The notes below the pieces were generated by a model, which saw only the letters and a program-made list of their open reading frames with translations, made no database searches and was not told the DNA's origin. A DNA stretch of 64,000 bases, from NCBI RefSeq assembly GCF_008692035.1, contig NZ_VTFG01000002.1, positions 434,001 to 498,000 of the forward strand, given 5' to 3'. How positions within the stretch are numbered: position 1 is the stretch's first letter; each line of letters starts with the position of its first letter. A program made the translations under genes and the position numbers. Shown here in pieces: positions 1 to 10,100 of the stretch. The DNA is from Pseudomonas marginalis. Its GTDB lineage: Bacteria > Pseudomonadota > Gammaproteobacteria > Pseudomonadales > Pseudomonadaceae.

Positions 1-44
1 CCGTCACTCTCAACTATAGACACAGCTGAGAAGGAAAGCCCTCC

Positions 45-1790
45 ATGCGACCTACTCTGCGCACCGGCATGACACTCACTGTTATCCTGTTACTATTCCT
101 GGCGTTTAACTTAGTTTGGGTAGGAAAAATTCCAAATATCCGATGGGACTTCTCACAAGGAAAAACGCATACCCTATCGCCTCAAGTACGACAGTTACTC
201 GCGTCATTGGAAAACCCTGTGGATTTGTATTATTTCAATGCCCATGACAGCCCTGGACGAAGCTACACCTTGAAACGCTATGGCAAGCGCATCGAAGACC
301 GGTTGATGGAGTACGAAAAAGCAGCAAAAGGCATGATCAACCTGCACCTTATTGATCCCATGCCTTTTTCAGAGGACGCCTACAAAGCCAGGTTGTTTGG
401 CCTCGACGACAATGCGGGATTCATGGGCCTGATCGGCACCCGAGCCGGCTATGGAGCGCAACGCATCGAATCATTCAGCCTGGATCGTGAGCCATTGCTC
501 GAATATGAAATCAGTCATTTGATCTACAAGTTGCAGCATCCGGAGCGCCCCGCTATCGGACTGCTGTCAGGGCTGGCGATGGGAGAATCCGCGGGCCGAT
601 TGTTGAAGGAACTGCAGCGACATTTCAACCTGGTCAATCTGGGAGCAAGCACCGAGCGCGTGCCGGAACAGGTCAAGACGCTCATGGTCGTGCATCCACA
701 GGCGCTGCCTGAACAATCGTTATATGCGGTTGAACAATTTGTATTGAAGGGCGGTAAATTGATGACATTTATCGACCCGTTTAGCGAGCAAAGCTCGAAC
801 ACCCCATCCGCCAATACCCGACTGACTGACTTGCTTGCCGCTTGGGGAATACAGATGCCGGCGAACAAGTTTCTGCTCGATCACCGTTACGCCGCGTCGC
901 ACACACCTGTGAAAGGGAAGTTCACAGTGCAGCATCCGGGCAGGTTGAACCTGCCCCGGCAGGCAATGAACACAGGCGATCCGAGCACCTGGAAATTGAA
1001 TAACGTGACGGTATCAAGCAGCGGCGTGCTGTTTCGCCGCCAGAAAGGCCGCACGACGCTGACCCCTCTCCTGCAAAGCTCCCTGCAATCCGAGTTGCAG
1101 GAAACCGACCGGCTTGCCTCGGCAACCGAGCTCGATTCAACGGCCGATGAGGCCTCCAGCCAAACACAACGCCATGTGATTGCAGCCCGTATAGAGGGGC
1201 CTGCCTATTCAGCATTCCTCGATGACGTGGAAGGACAGCCGGCAGCAGTGCAAAAAGCGGCGCAGATCCATGTGGTGGTAGTCGCCGACACTGATTTGCT
1301 CACGGATCAAGTCAATAGCCCAGCGCCCGACAGCAACACACTGTTTATCTTGAATACGCTGGATAACTTGTCCGCCAGTGATGTACTGACCAATATTCGC
1401 CCGCACGCGTCGGCGCAAAGATCGCCAAACAGGCTGGAACGGATGCGCGACAGCGCCGTACACGCCTACACGCAGAAGGCGACTGAATTGGAACAACGCC
1501 TGCTACGGACAGAACATGAATGGCAAATGCTGCGCACAACGGAGGTGCAGCTCGGCTCCCAGACCGTGGACACCACCACCCAATTGGTTGCACTCAACAA
1601 GGAGCGACTGCGCTTGCCAATGGAATTACATGCCTTGAAAGCCGAGGCATACGCGCAGGTACATCGCCTGGAGTTCGCCATAAAAATGCTCGTGGCACTG
1701 GCGATACCCCTGATGCTATGCCTGGTAGCCTGGGTGGTTTTCCTGTGCAATCGACGGCGTCGACTACAGGCGAGCGTCGCGCTCTACTGA
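45..1790 (+). CDS. GldG-like ABC transporter auxiliary protein
   Basis: This 581-residue protein matches the architecture of the GldG / ABC-type auxiliary substrate-binding-like family. It has one N-terminal membrane anchor (about residues 9-27), a large extracytoplasmic domain beginning with the family-typical segment on protein-protein 'NFSQGKTHTLSP'-like sequence (here DFSQGKTHTLSPQ), a predicted coiled coil at about 470-545, and a C-terminal membrane helix (about 545-567). Such proteins usually follow an ATP-binding and a permease gene, which would lie left of the window edge. The substrate is unknown. The gene ends two bases from the convergent gene at 1793. Family assignment is fairly secure; the role is inferred. 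Confidence 0.7.
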   Translation: MRPTLRTGMTLTVILLLFLAFNLVWVGKIPNIRWDFSQGKTHTLSPQVRQLLASLENPVDLYYFNAHDSPGRSYTLKRYGKRIEDRLMEYEKAAKGMINLHLIDPMPFSEDAYKARLFGLDDNAGFMGLIGTRAGYGAQRIESFSLDREPLLEYEISHLIYKLQHPERPAIGLLSGLAMGESAGRLLKELQRHFNLVNLGASTERVPEQVKTLMVVHPQALPEQSLYAVEQFVLKGGKLMTFIDPFSEQSSNTPSANTRLTDLLAAWGIQMPANKFLLDHRYAASHTPVKGKFTVQHPGRLNLPRQAMNTGDPSTWKLNNVTVSSSGVLFRRQKGRTTLTPLLQSSLQSELQETDRLASATELDSTADEASSQTQRHVIAARIEGPAYSAFLDDVEGQPAAVQKAAQIHVVVVADTDLLTDQVNSPAPDSNTLFILNTLDNLSASDVLTNIRPHASAQRSPNRLERMRDSAVHAYTQKATELEQRLLRTEHEWQMLRTTEVQLGSQTVDTTTQLVALNKERLRLPMELHALKAEAYAQVHRLEFAIKMLVALAIPLMLCLVAWVVFLCNRRRRLQASVALY

Positions 1791-1792
1791 GT

Positions 1793-2101
1793 TCAACGCC
1801 TGGCAATCAGCCCCTGCCGGGCAATGCGGGTCAATTGTCGGATGACTTCCTGCGCGTCGCTGGCGCTGGGGGCCTGGATAACCGCAAGATCGAAGCTGTT
1901 ATTCGCAAACCGGGCAAGAGAATCGCCATCTTCCACAAACTGAATCAAGAATGCCGATGGCCGTCCGCTGCGACGTGGCCACCCGTCCAGATAACGCAAG
2001 AGCGTAGGCTGATGCTTGCCGCCCAGGAGGATTTTTGGATTGCGTTGGGTGAGGTCCGCGGTGATCGGGGCCAGGCGTATCAGGGGGCGTAGTGCATTCA
2101 T
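1793..2101 (-). CDS. Small conserved hypothetical protein (102 aa)
   Basis: The product is soluble and I do not recognise a domain. It contains basic N-terminal and central stretches (LGGKHQPTLLRYLDGWPRR) and an amphipathic C-terminal half (DAQEVIRQLTRIARQ). I chose the ATG at 2101; an in-frame TTG at 2122 adds seven residues. The frame is clean, has Pseudomonas-like codon use, and ends two bases from the gldG-like stop, so the two genes converge. No signal peptide or membrane segment is visible. Function unknown. Confidence 0.55.
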   Translation of the reverse strand: MNALRPLIRLAPITADLTQRNPKILLGGKHQPTLLRYLDGWPRRSGRPSAFLIQFVEDGDSLARFANNSFDLAVIQAPSASDAQEVIRQLTRIARQGLIARR

Positions 2102-2316
2102 CGTGTCGTGTCTCTGCCTCAAAAGTCTGCGGGCAGGTGAGAGGCAACACCGAACCAGCGCTTTAGCGGTATTTCGAAGTTGCCTCCCCAGGGGAGAACA
2201 AGCTTCTGTCGGGTTCTATCAAGACCCAGTGGCGCCCCGCAATTAGCTGTTTAAATCGGCGCATGGGCAGCATCCTAGAGAAGCCGGTGGGGCGGTGTCA
2301 AGAATCCCGAGCAACG

Positions 2317-2344
2317 AAAAGGCCCACACAGTGGTGGGCCTTTT
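2317..2344 (-). terminator. Rho-independent terminator downstream of the DoxX gene
   Basis: A perfect 7-bp GC stem (GGCCCAC / GTGGGCC) is extended by AAAA/TTTT flanks. On the minus strand the stem is followed by a T run. It lies about 20 bp after the DoxX stop codon. Confidence 0.75.
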
Positions 2345-2362
2345 CAGAGTTTTGCGCCGGTG

Positions 2363-2797
2363 TCAGTTGGCGATGGCGCGGTCGGCAGACAGTTTGCCAG
2401 CACCTTCCAGCAGCACCGCCAGGGAGCCGCCCAGCAGGGCCAGTGCGAACTCATAACCGTTGTTGGCCATGAACAAGCCATTATGGATATGCACCGAGAA
2501 GATCGCCACCAGCGACAGAATGGTCAGGCCCAATGCCGCCGGGCGTACCAGCAAACCGATGATCAGTGCCAGGCCGGCAAAGAACTCGGTTCCGCCCGAC
2601 AGCAGCGCCATCAGGGTACCCGGCGCCAGGCCAATGCTTTCCATCCACTGGGCGGTGCCCGCCAGGCCATAGCCGCCAAACCAACCGAAGAGTTTTTGCG
2701 AACCATGGGCGGCAAAGATGATGCCGACGACGATGCGCAGGATGGTCAGGCCGTAGCCGGCACGAGTGGACAGTACGCTTTTGATCATTGGGCTCAT
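2363..2797 (-). CDS. DoxX family integral membrane protein
   Basis: A 144-residue protein with four hydrophobic helices (about 14-34, 60-80, 84-105 and 112-135). It carries the DoxX signature around RIVVGIIFAAHGSQKLFGWF and the downstream GGTEFFAGLALI segment. DoxX-family proteins are inner-membrane proteins linked in some bacteria to thiol redox and oxidative stress; the exact reaction is not established here. A purine-rich AAGGAT lies just upstream of the ATG at 2797. It appears monocistronic, bounded by the hairpin at 2317-2344. Confidence 0.85.
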   Translation of the reverse strand: MSPMIKSVLSTRAGYGLTILRIVVGIIFAAHGSQKLFGWFGGYGLAGTAQWMESIGLAPGTLMALLSGGTEFFAGLALIIGLLVRPAALGLTILSLVAIFSVHIHNGLFMANNGYEFALALLGGSLAVLLEGAGKLSADRAIAN

Positions 2798-2900
2798 GGG
2801 GTGGATCCTTTTCGAAGTAGGGGTTGGTTGGCCGCTATATTAATCAGTTTAAGCAATGATAAAAGCCGAAAAACTGCCTGATTAACATCGAAAAAATAGA

Positions 2901-4322
2901 TTATTTCCGTGAGGCGATTTTCGGCGCCTGCGGTTCCAGGGACTCTCGCTCCCGATCGAACGCCAAGTAGTACTTGTTGACGCTATTAACATAGCTGACG
3001 CCCCCCATCCCCACCTGCTCCATGGCGATGCGCTCCACCTGGAAGAACCATTGATTGGGGTTCAGTCCCCGACGCCTGGCCTCGGTGCGCATGCCCTGCA
3101 CCCGCTCCGGCCCCATGTTGTACGCGGCCAATACGAAGGCCATGCGCTCGCGCTCGTTGAGCTTGGGGCTGGCGAAGAATTTGCGACGGATCAACGCCAG
3201 GTAACGCGCGCCGGCCTGCACATTGCTGTCGAGACTTTCGATGTTGTTGACGCCCACCCGCTGCGCTGCCGAAGGGGTGATCTGCATCAGGCCGGTAGGG
3301 CCGCCGCTGTTGCGCGCACCCGGGTCGAAAGCCGACTCCTTGAACGCCAGCGCCGCGAGGTTCAGCCAGTCCATGCCTTGCTCACGGGCGTGCTTTTGCA
3401 ATACCGGGCGCAGTTTTTCCAGGCGCTGGCGGTCGACGCGGGCCAGCGGGTTGCGCACCTGGTAGAGGCGCCGATAGATGCGCTGGAATGCCACATCCTG
3501 GTCGGACGGCGTGCGATAGGTCTTGAGAAATCGATCAATACTGGCCCGCAGCATCGAGGCATCCTGGCGCACAAACCAGTACTCGTCGCCCGGTTCGCTG
3601 ATTGCCACCTGCTTGTCGAAGCGCAACTTGGGCAGGATCTTCGACCAGCGCTCAGCAATCGGCTTCTCGACAATAGTCAGGTGAAAAATACCCGCCTGGA
3701 CCATCTCCAGCACATCCTCCACCGCCAGGGTCGGGTCCACCCATTCCACCTTGACCGGCGGCTGTTTGTGCAAGGCCAGTTTCTGGTTGACCTGGCTGAT
3801 GGCATCCGCCGCCGCGCTGCCGGTGGTCAGCGCCAGGGTACGCCCGGACAGTTGCTCCAGCTTGGTAAACCGCCGCTCACCCTTCACCCCCACCAGCCAT
3901 AACGGCACACCGCTGGCGATCGGATCGCTGGTGCTGATCTTGTGTGCGGCCTTCACATCCAGCAATTCACCGGGGGCCACCAGGTCGCCTTCGCCACGGG
4001 CGAGTGCGCCGAGCAGTTGGTCCTTGGCCTTGGGAATGATCTTGAGGTTGATTTCCTGGCCATCACGGGCGTGGCCATTGAGGTATTGCTCGAACGCACG
4101 CAAGCGATGGTATTCGACACCGATGGCCTGGCCCTGGACCTCGCCGGAACTGTTACGGCTCTGGTTCACCAGTACACGCAGGGTGCGACTCGAGCGAATC
4201 TCCGCCAGGTCGCGCACCTTGCCGGGCCTGGTCACTTCCAGCGGCCCGTCCAGACGCGCGAGCGCCGCCGCGGGCAGCAGCAGCGTCAGGCACAACATAA
4301 GCAACGCCGAGGGTCGGATCAT
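2901..4322 (-). CDS. mltF: MltF-like membrane-bound lytic murein transglycosylase
   Basis: The 473-residue protein has an N-terminal signal or lipid-free anchor (MIRPSALLMLCLTLLLPAAA). A type-3 solute-binding-like domain follows (about 40-280), then a C-terminal SLT transglycosylase domain (about 300-440). The catalytic Glu is in FKESAFDP (about residue 329), followed by GLMQI and AAYNMGPERV, all classical SLT motifs. It should cleave the MurNAc-GlcNAc bond of peptidoglycan in the periplasm. I chose the ATG at 4322 because GGAG precedes it and a signal peptide starts there; the frame opens ten residues earlier. It could be an MltF paralogue rather than MltF itself. Confidence 0.8.
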   Translation of the reverse strand: MIRPSALLMLCLTLLLPAAALARLDGPLEVTRPGKVRDLAEIRSSRTLRVLVNQSRNSSGEVQGQAIGVEYHRLRAFEQYLNGHARDGQEINLKIIPKAKDQLLGALARGEGDLVAPGELLDVKAAHKISTSDPIASGVPLWLVGVKGERRFTKLEQLSGRTLALTTGSAAADAISQVNQKLALHKQPPVKVEWVDPTLAVEDVLEMVQAGIFHLTIVEKPIAERWSKILPKLRFDKQVAISEPGDEYWFVRQDASMLRASIDRFLKTYRTPSDQDVAFQRIYRRLYQVRNPLARVDRQRLEKLRPVLQKHAREQGMDWLNLAALAFKESAFDPGARNSGGPTGLMQITPSAAQRVGVNNIESLDSNVQAGARYLALIRRKFFASPKLNERERMAFVLAAYNMGPERVQGMRTEARRRGLNPNQWFFQVERIAMEQVGMGGVSYVNSVNKYYLAFDRERESLEPQAPKIASRK

Positions 4323-4558
4323 CCGCTCTCCGGAAAGAATACTGGCCAACACCCTCGCGAAAAACGAGGCGTTGGGGGTCAGAAACAGAGCGCTTTAAGC
4401 GCTGGCAAGACGCGCAACGGTGGCACAGTGCAAGGCGTGCAGCCAATCACGATGTCACTTGCGACGTTCAAAGACAGCTATAACTCGTTGTAGTTCTTCG
4501 TTTTTCTTATAAATCTACAGCTCTGATATGCTTTCCGGCCGCAGGCGGAGATAGCACC

Positions 4559-5365
4559 ATGCAACTCATTGATATCGGCGTCAACCTGACCAACCCCAGT
4601 TTCGACGAGAAGCACCAGGCCGTTCTCGACCGCGCCTATGCCGCCGGGGTGCAACAATTGGTGCTCACCGGCACCAGCGTCGACGGCAGCGAACAGGCCT
4701 TGGAACTGTGCGTCAACCTCGATGACAGCGGCCAGCGCCTGTTCAGCACGGCCGGCATCCACCCCCACTCCGCCAGCGATTGGAACGGCGATAGCGCCAG
4801 GCGCCTGCGTGGTTTGCTCAACGAAAGCCGCGTACGTGCGGTGGGCGAATGCGGGCTGGATTTCAATCGGGATTTCTCTCCGCGCCCGCAGCAGGAAAAA
4901 GTCCTCGAAGAGCACTTGGCTCTGGCGGTTGAGCTGAAACTGCCGGTGTTTCTCCACGAGCGCGACGCCAACCAGCGCCTGCTGGAGATCCTCAAGGACT
5001 ACCGCGACCACCTGAGGGCCGCCGTGGTGCATTGCTTCACCGGCGAACAACAGGCGCTGTTCAGCTACCTCGATCTCGATTTGTACATCGGCATTACCGG
5101 CTGGATCTGTGATGAGCGCCGTGGGACGCACCTGCATCCGTTGGTCAGGGAAATTCCCCGTGGTCGTCTGATGCTGGAGAGCGATGCGCCCTACCTGCTG
5201 CCGCGCACCCTGCGTCCAAAGCCGAAAAACGGCCGTAACGAACCCGCCTACCTGCCGGAAGTGCTGCGCGAAGTCGCCCTGCACCGCAACGAAACGGCCG
5301 AGGACCTGGCTCAGCACAGCACCGCCTGTGCCCGCGCGTTTTTTGGGCTGCCTGCCGTGGATTGA
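4559..5365 (+). CDS. tatD: TatD family metal-dependent hydrolase
   Basis: At 268 residues it is the usual family length. The N-terminus reads IDIGVNLTNPSF, the E. coli TatD-subtype variant, instead of the HxH motif of the YcfH/YjjV types. Other visible metal-site motifs are GIHPH, GECGLD, FLHERDA, HCFTGE and the final LESDAPYL. TatD enzymes are TIM-barrel metal-dependent DNases. A GGAG box sits nine bases before the ATG. It stands between oppositely oriented mltF and a chemotaxis gene with about 95 bp before the latter. Confidence 0.88.
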   Translation: MQLIDIGVNLTNPSFDEKHQAVLDRAYAAGVQQLVLTGTSVDGSEQALELCVNLDDSGQRLFSTAGIHPHSASDWNGDSARRLRGLLNESRVRAVGECGLDFNRDFSPRPQQEKVLEEHLALAVELKLPVFLHERDANQRLLEILKDYRDHLRAAVVHCFTGEQQALFSYLDLDLYIGITGWICDERRGTHLHPLVREIPRGRLMLESDAPYLLPRTLRPKPKNGRNEPAYLPEVLREVALHRNETAEDLAQHSTACARAFFGLPAVD

Positions 5366-5461
5366 TGCGGTGCATTGACCCATGTCAAAACCGCTTTGCG
5401 GAGTAGCGGCACAATAATGGCACCTTGCCAATGCTGTTTCCGCTATCAGAGAAAACCTTCC

Positions 5462-6943
5462 ATGGGTGCCTGGCTTAGCAATATCTCGCTGAAATACAAA
5501 TTCTGGGCCGTCAACGCGGTCGCCTTTATCACGACCCTGCTCCTGGTGCTGTACGCCGTGCATCTCGAACAGCAATCGCGCAGCCATGCGTCCCAGGCCT
5601 CGGCACAGGCCCAGGCGCAATTGCTCGGAGCCTGGCCGGCCGACAAGGCCCTGCCCAAGAGCGAGCACTGGCTGACGTTTGCCCGCGGCCAAGTCCCACA
5701 GCTGGCCGATCAGGATCTGTCAGCCCTGAGCAGCAACACGGGTTGGGTCGAACTCAACCCCATGCCGCTGTTCGGCGAAAACACGCTGATGGGCGCCGAA
5801 GTGATCGCCCGCCCTGATGGGCAATACATCGCCGTGCTCGCCCACGCCCCCAGCCTGAGCCAGGTATTCAGTGAACGCTTCGCCAACTATGCCGTGGCGG
5901 TGCTGATCCTGATGCTGGCGATGCTCTGCGCCTCGCAATTGCTGATCCGCTTTCTGCTCAGCCAACTCAACACCCTCAAGGACGTGATGCTGCACGTGGA
6001 GAAAACCGGCGACCTGTCGGCCCGCGTGCCGTTGGCCTGCAAGGATGAAGTCGGCCAGATGGCCAGCGCCTTCAATGCCATGCAAGCCGGTTATCAGCGC
6101 GTGGTCAGCACCGTGGCGCGCACCGCCAGGCTTCTGGACGAGGGTGCCGCTCGATTGGCCAGCAGCATGAACGAGGTACAACACGGCATGCTTGGCCAGC
6201 AAAGCGAGACCGACCAAGCCGCCACCGCCATCAACGAAATGACCGCCACCGTCTACCATATCGCTCAACATGCCGGTGCCACCCGCGACTTGTCCCAGGC
6301 CGCCGACACCCTCGCTGGCAGCGGTCAGGACGTGGTCACCCGCGTACAGCATTCAATCGCCGGCCTGTCTTCCGGCGTGCAACAGACCGCCGAAATGATC
6401 CAGAAACTGGCCGAGGACAGCCAGAAAATCAACAGCGTGGTCAGTGTGATCCACAGCATCGCCGAACAGACCAACCTGCTCGCCCTCAACGCCGCCATCG
6501 AAGCTGCTCGCGCCGGGGAAATGGGCCGTGGGTTTGCCGTGGTCGCCGACGAAGTGCGCAACCTGGCCAAGCGCGTGCAAAGCTCCACCGACGAAATCAC
6601 CCGCATGGTCTCGGCGCTGCAGGCCGGCACCCGCGACGCGGTGGACTTCATGCAGGAAAGCTCGTTCAAGGCCGACGACTGCGTACAACAAGCCCTGGAA
6701 GCCGGCACAGCGCTCGCCGAAATCACCAGCGCCGTGGCGCAAATGCGTGAAAGCAACACCCAGATCGCCGTCGCCGCCGAACAGCAAAGCCACGTGGCCG
6801 AAGAGATGAACCGCGCAGTGGTGAGCATTCGTGATGTGACCGAGAACACCGTGCAACAGACTGTGGGTTCGGCGACCACCAGCAATGAGCTGGCAACGTT
6901 GGCTGGTGAGTTGAGCAAGGCGATTGGGCAACTGAAGCTGTAG
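5462..6943 (+). CDS. Methyl-accepting chemotaxis protein
   Basis: This is a 493-residue transducer. TM1 is at about 12-34, followed by a short periplasmic sensor of about 100 residues (AWPADKALPKSEHWLTF onward). TM2 is at about 138-162, then HAMP (LNTLKDVMLHVEKTGDLSARV) and a signalling domain. The signalling hairpin tip reads AEQTNLLALNAAIEAARAGE and then FAVVADEVRNLA. The C-terminus (AIGQLKL) lacks a CheR/CheB-tethering pentapeptide. The ligand is unknown. I chose the ATG at 5462 because TM1 begins there; the frame is open from 5375. Monocistronic. Confidence 0.9.
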   Translation: MGAWLSNISLKYKFWAVNAVAFITTLLLVLYAVHLEQQSRSHASQASAQAQAQLLGAWPADKALPKSEHWLTFARGQVPQLADQDLSALSSNTGWVELNPMPLFGENTLMGAEVIARPDGQYIAVLAHAPSLSQVFSERFANYAVAVLILMLAMLCASQLLIRFLLSQLNTLKDVMLHVEKTGDLSARVPLACKDEVGQMASAFNAMQAGYQRVVSTVARTARLLDEGAARLASSMNEVQHGMLGQQSETDQAATAINEMTATVYHIAQHAGATRDLSQAADTLAGSGQDVVTRVQHSIAGLSSGVQQTAEMIQKLAEDSQKINSVVSVIHSIAEQTNLLALNAAIEAARAGEMGRGFAVVADEVRNLAKRVQSSTDEITRMVSALQAGTRDAVDFMQESSFKADDCVQQALEAGTALAEITSAVAQMRESNTQIAVAAEQQSHVAEEMNRAVVSIRDVTENTVQQTVGSATTSNELATLAGELSKAIGQLKL

Positions 6944-7100
6944 GGCTTCTCCACCTGTAATCCGACTCCTACGATCGACTCTGCGTTTACCCGAAGTCTT
7001 GGCGAACCCTCCTAGCCGTCCTGGCGAATAGCGCCGACTTCTTTACCTGACGAACCTCTCCAAAGTCTCTCGCCTGATCATTCAGTGCGAGGGACCGCCG

Positions 7101-7145
7101 ATGCACCTACCCGTTAATGCCCTGGTTGTCGGGGCTGCCTCTTGA
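7101..7145 (+). CDS. Possible 14-residue leader ORF coupled to the rhs gene
   Basis: An ATG at 7101 has the best Shine-Dalgarno in the region (GAGGGA, about seven bases upstream). It opens a 14-codon frame (MHLPVNALVVGAAS) whose TGA overlaps the TTG that begins the Rhs frame (TTGA at 7142-7145). This could be a translationally coupled leader, the true rhs start displaced by a frameshift, or chance. I cannot decide from sequence alone. Confidence 0.3.
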   Translation: MHLPVNALVVGAAS

Positions 7146-10100
7146 TTCCCGTGATTGCCAGCTTTGTCCTGGCCCCCATGGATGCCAAGGCGCCGGACGT
7201 TGAGCGCGTCTTCCGTGACTTGCGTGATTGCCTGAACACCTTTGATGAGTGGGCCGAGGGGTTCTTGAGCGCTTCGGCACTGGAAGTGGATCAGGTGTTC
7301 AAAGTTGGGGAAGAGGTGGCGCTGGTGGCGCCGGCTTCCTCCAAAACCCCCAGTAACACCGTCGCCAGGTGCGATGCCCAGGGATCGCTGACCCTGGTGC
7401 ATATGTTCGAAAGCACTCGGTTTGTACCGATCGGCAATACGCCGGTGATGCTGCAAGCCATTGCCCAGGATGGCAGCCCGCTCGGCGCACCACTGCATCG
7501 GACCATCGGCCCCGGCGGCATCCTCGAAATCACCGAGTGTGATCGCAACCAGCCGTACCAAATCACCTTCTATCCCAACGTTTCCAAGGATCACGTCAAG
7601 GCGCTGTATGGGTCTTATCAATCGGTGATCGCAGGGTTGGAAAGTCGCCTGCATGAGGAATGGACCAAGACTTTCCAGCCCCTGTGGGATGACTTCGCCA
7701 ACGCCACGCCGCCCGAACGTAGCGCGATGCAAGGTTTGGCGTTTTCAAGCGGGATGGCCAAGGCGCTCTACAACCTGTGGGACAACGTCAAGCAGCTGTA
7801 TGACTTGTTGGCGGACCTCAAGGCCAACAGCCAGAAGTTGTTGGCCTACATCTCCCAGACTGAACTCGATGAACTGCTGAGGCTGGGCAACGACACCATC
7901 GCAAAGGGGCTGTTGGTGCTCAGCGATGAGCCGCTGCTGTTTATCTACGTGTCGGCCATGGTCAGTTGGCTACGCCTGCTGCCACCGCCCGAGATGTATG
8001 AAGTGCTGGGCGAGATCAGCGGTGAGGTGTTGATCAATCTGTTCCTGATCTGGGCGACCCGCGGCATGGGCGTGCAGATTCGCCTGGGCGCTCAGGTGCT
8101 GGGACATATCAAATCCGGACGAGCGCGCCAGTGGCTGGAGAGGCTGGCTGATCAGTTGGTGGGACCGACGTTGGACGCGCATGTCGAGGCGGTGAAGCCT
8201 TTGCTGCTCGGTGGCCCCGCGACAGCGATCAAGACCGTACCGGTGGCACCGTTGAAGGCGGGGGAGCATGTGGTTTCGAACCCCGTGCCGGCGGTTCGTA
8301 ACAAGACACAGAAGACCGTGTTGGTCAGGCAGGAGCCTGTCGATGATGTGCCTGTTTCGGGGAAAAACCCGAACGGGGATGCGGCGGCTTCTTCGGATAA
8401 GACCGTCACCAACGGCTGCCCGGTGTCGATGGTTACCGGGGAGGAATTGCTCACCCTCACCGACGGCACGTTGGATGGGATCTTGCCGTTCGAGTGGACA
8501 CGGTTGTACCGCACCAGTGCGGTGGAAGTGGATGGCGGGCTGGGGTTTGGCTGGAGTCATTCGCTGGCGCATCGGCTTGCGGTGTCGGGCGATTCCGTCG
8601 TTTGGACGGACCATGAGAACCGCTCGATTGAGTTTCCACTACCGACTGTTGCTCGACCCGCCATCACCAATAGCCTCGCGGAAGCAGCGATCTATTTAGG
8701 TACGTCGCCGGATGAGTTGGTGTTGGCCCAGGCGTCGCGGTTTTATCACTTTCGCGACGGTGTGCTGGTCTCGATCAGTGATGCGTACGACAACCGGCTG
8801 CGGATTTCTCGGGATTTTCTAGGGCGGATTGAGCGGCTGGATAACGGCGCGGGGTGTGCGCTGTTTTTGCGTTACTCGTCCGGCCACATCGTCGCGGTGG
8901 ACTATCAGGTTCAGCGCGCCAAGGGGTATGAGCCTTACGAATGGGTGACGGAGCAGAACGTCGTTTCCTACGCCTATGACGACGCTGGCCGACTGGTCTC
9001 GGCGACCAATGCCGTCGGCGAAAGCGAGGTTTATCGCTACGACGATCAGCACGTCATTCTTGAACGTGGACTGGCCGGTGGGGCGAGTTTCTTTTGGGAA
9101 TGGGAACGGTCCGGCAAAGCGGCGCGATGTGTCCGGCATTGGGCCAGTTTTTCGCAGATGGATACGCGGTATGCCTGGGGGGACGACGGCCGGGTCACGC
9201 TGCATAACGCCGATGGCAGTCAGGAAGTGTACGCCCATGACGACCGGGCGCGACTGGTGCAGCGGATTGATCCGGACGGTGCACAGCATTTCAAATCCTA
9301 CGATGCCAAAGGCCGGCTGACGGTTGAGCAGGATCCGCTGGGGTCGGTGACGGCGTATCAGTACGACGAAGCCGGACGCTTGGTGGCGTTGTTTCCCGGG
9401 GATGATGAGCCGACGTCCTACGAGCATGACAATGGCTTCGTACGGGTTGTAAGGCGGGGTCTGGCAGTCTGGAAGTACGAGCGTAATGACCAGGGCGATG
9501 TCATCCGCAAGATCGATCCCGATGGTCATGTTACGGATTACAGCTACGACAAATACGGGCAACTGGTTGGGGTTTGGTACCCGGACCACAGTTGCCAACG
9601 GCTGGTGTGGAATGAGCGGGGGCAACTGGTTGAGGAGCAGTTGCCCAATGGCGGGATCAAGCGTTATCGCTATGACGATCTTGGCCGGCAGGTGGCGCGC
9701 GAGGATGAGCATGGCGCGCTGACCCAGTATCAGTGGGACAGTGTGGGTCGCTTGGTTCGCGTCGTATTACCAGGCGGTGCATGTCGGGAATACAGCTACA
9801 ACCCCTACGGAAAAATCACCGCCGAACGCGACGAACTGGGCCACGTCATCCGCTACGAATACGCCGACGGGTTGCACCTGATCAGCCGCCGTATCAACGC
9901 CGACGGTAGCCAGGTCAAGTACCGCTACGACAATGCGCGGTTACTGCTGACCGAGATCGAAAACGAGGTTGGCGAGACCTACCGACTTGCTTATCACCCC
10001 AACGGCCTGATCCAGCAGGAAACCGGGTTTGACGGGCAGCGTACGGCCTACGTCTACGACCTCAATGGCAACCTGCAGGAAAAAACCGAACACGGTGACG

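Noticed and set aside
1520..2092. 190-codon plus-strand frame overlapping the gldG-like 3' end
   Set aside because: Out of frame with the gldG-like gene, no ribosome site, and opposite to the more plausible small gene at 1793-2101.
4478..5692. 404-codon minus-strand frame over tatD
   Set aside because: tatD on the plus strand has all family motifs; the frame runs into the chemotaxis gene.
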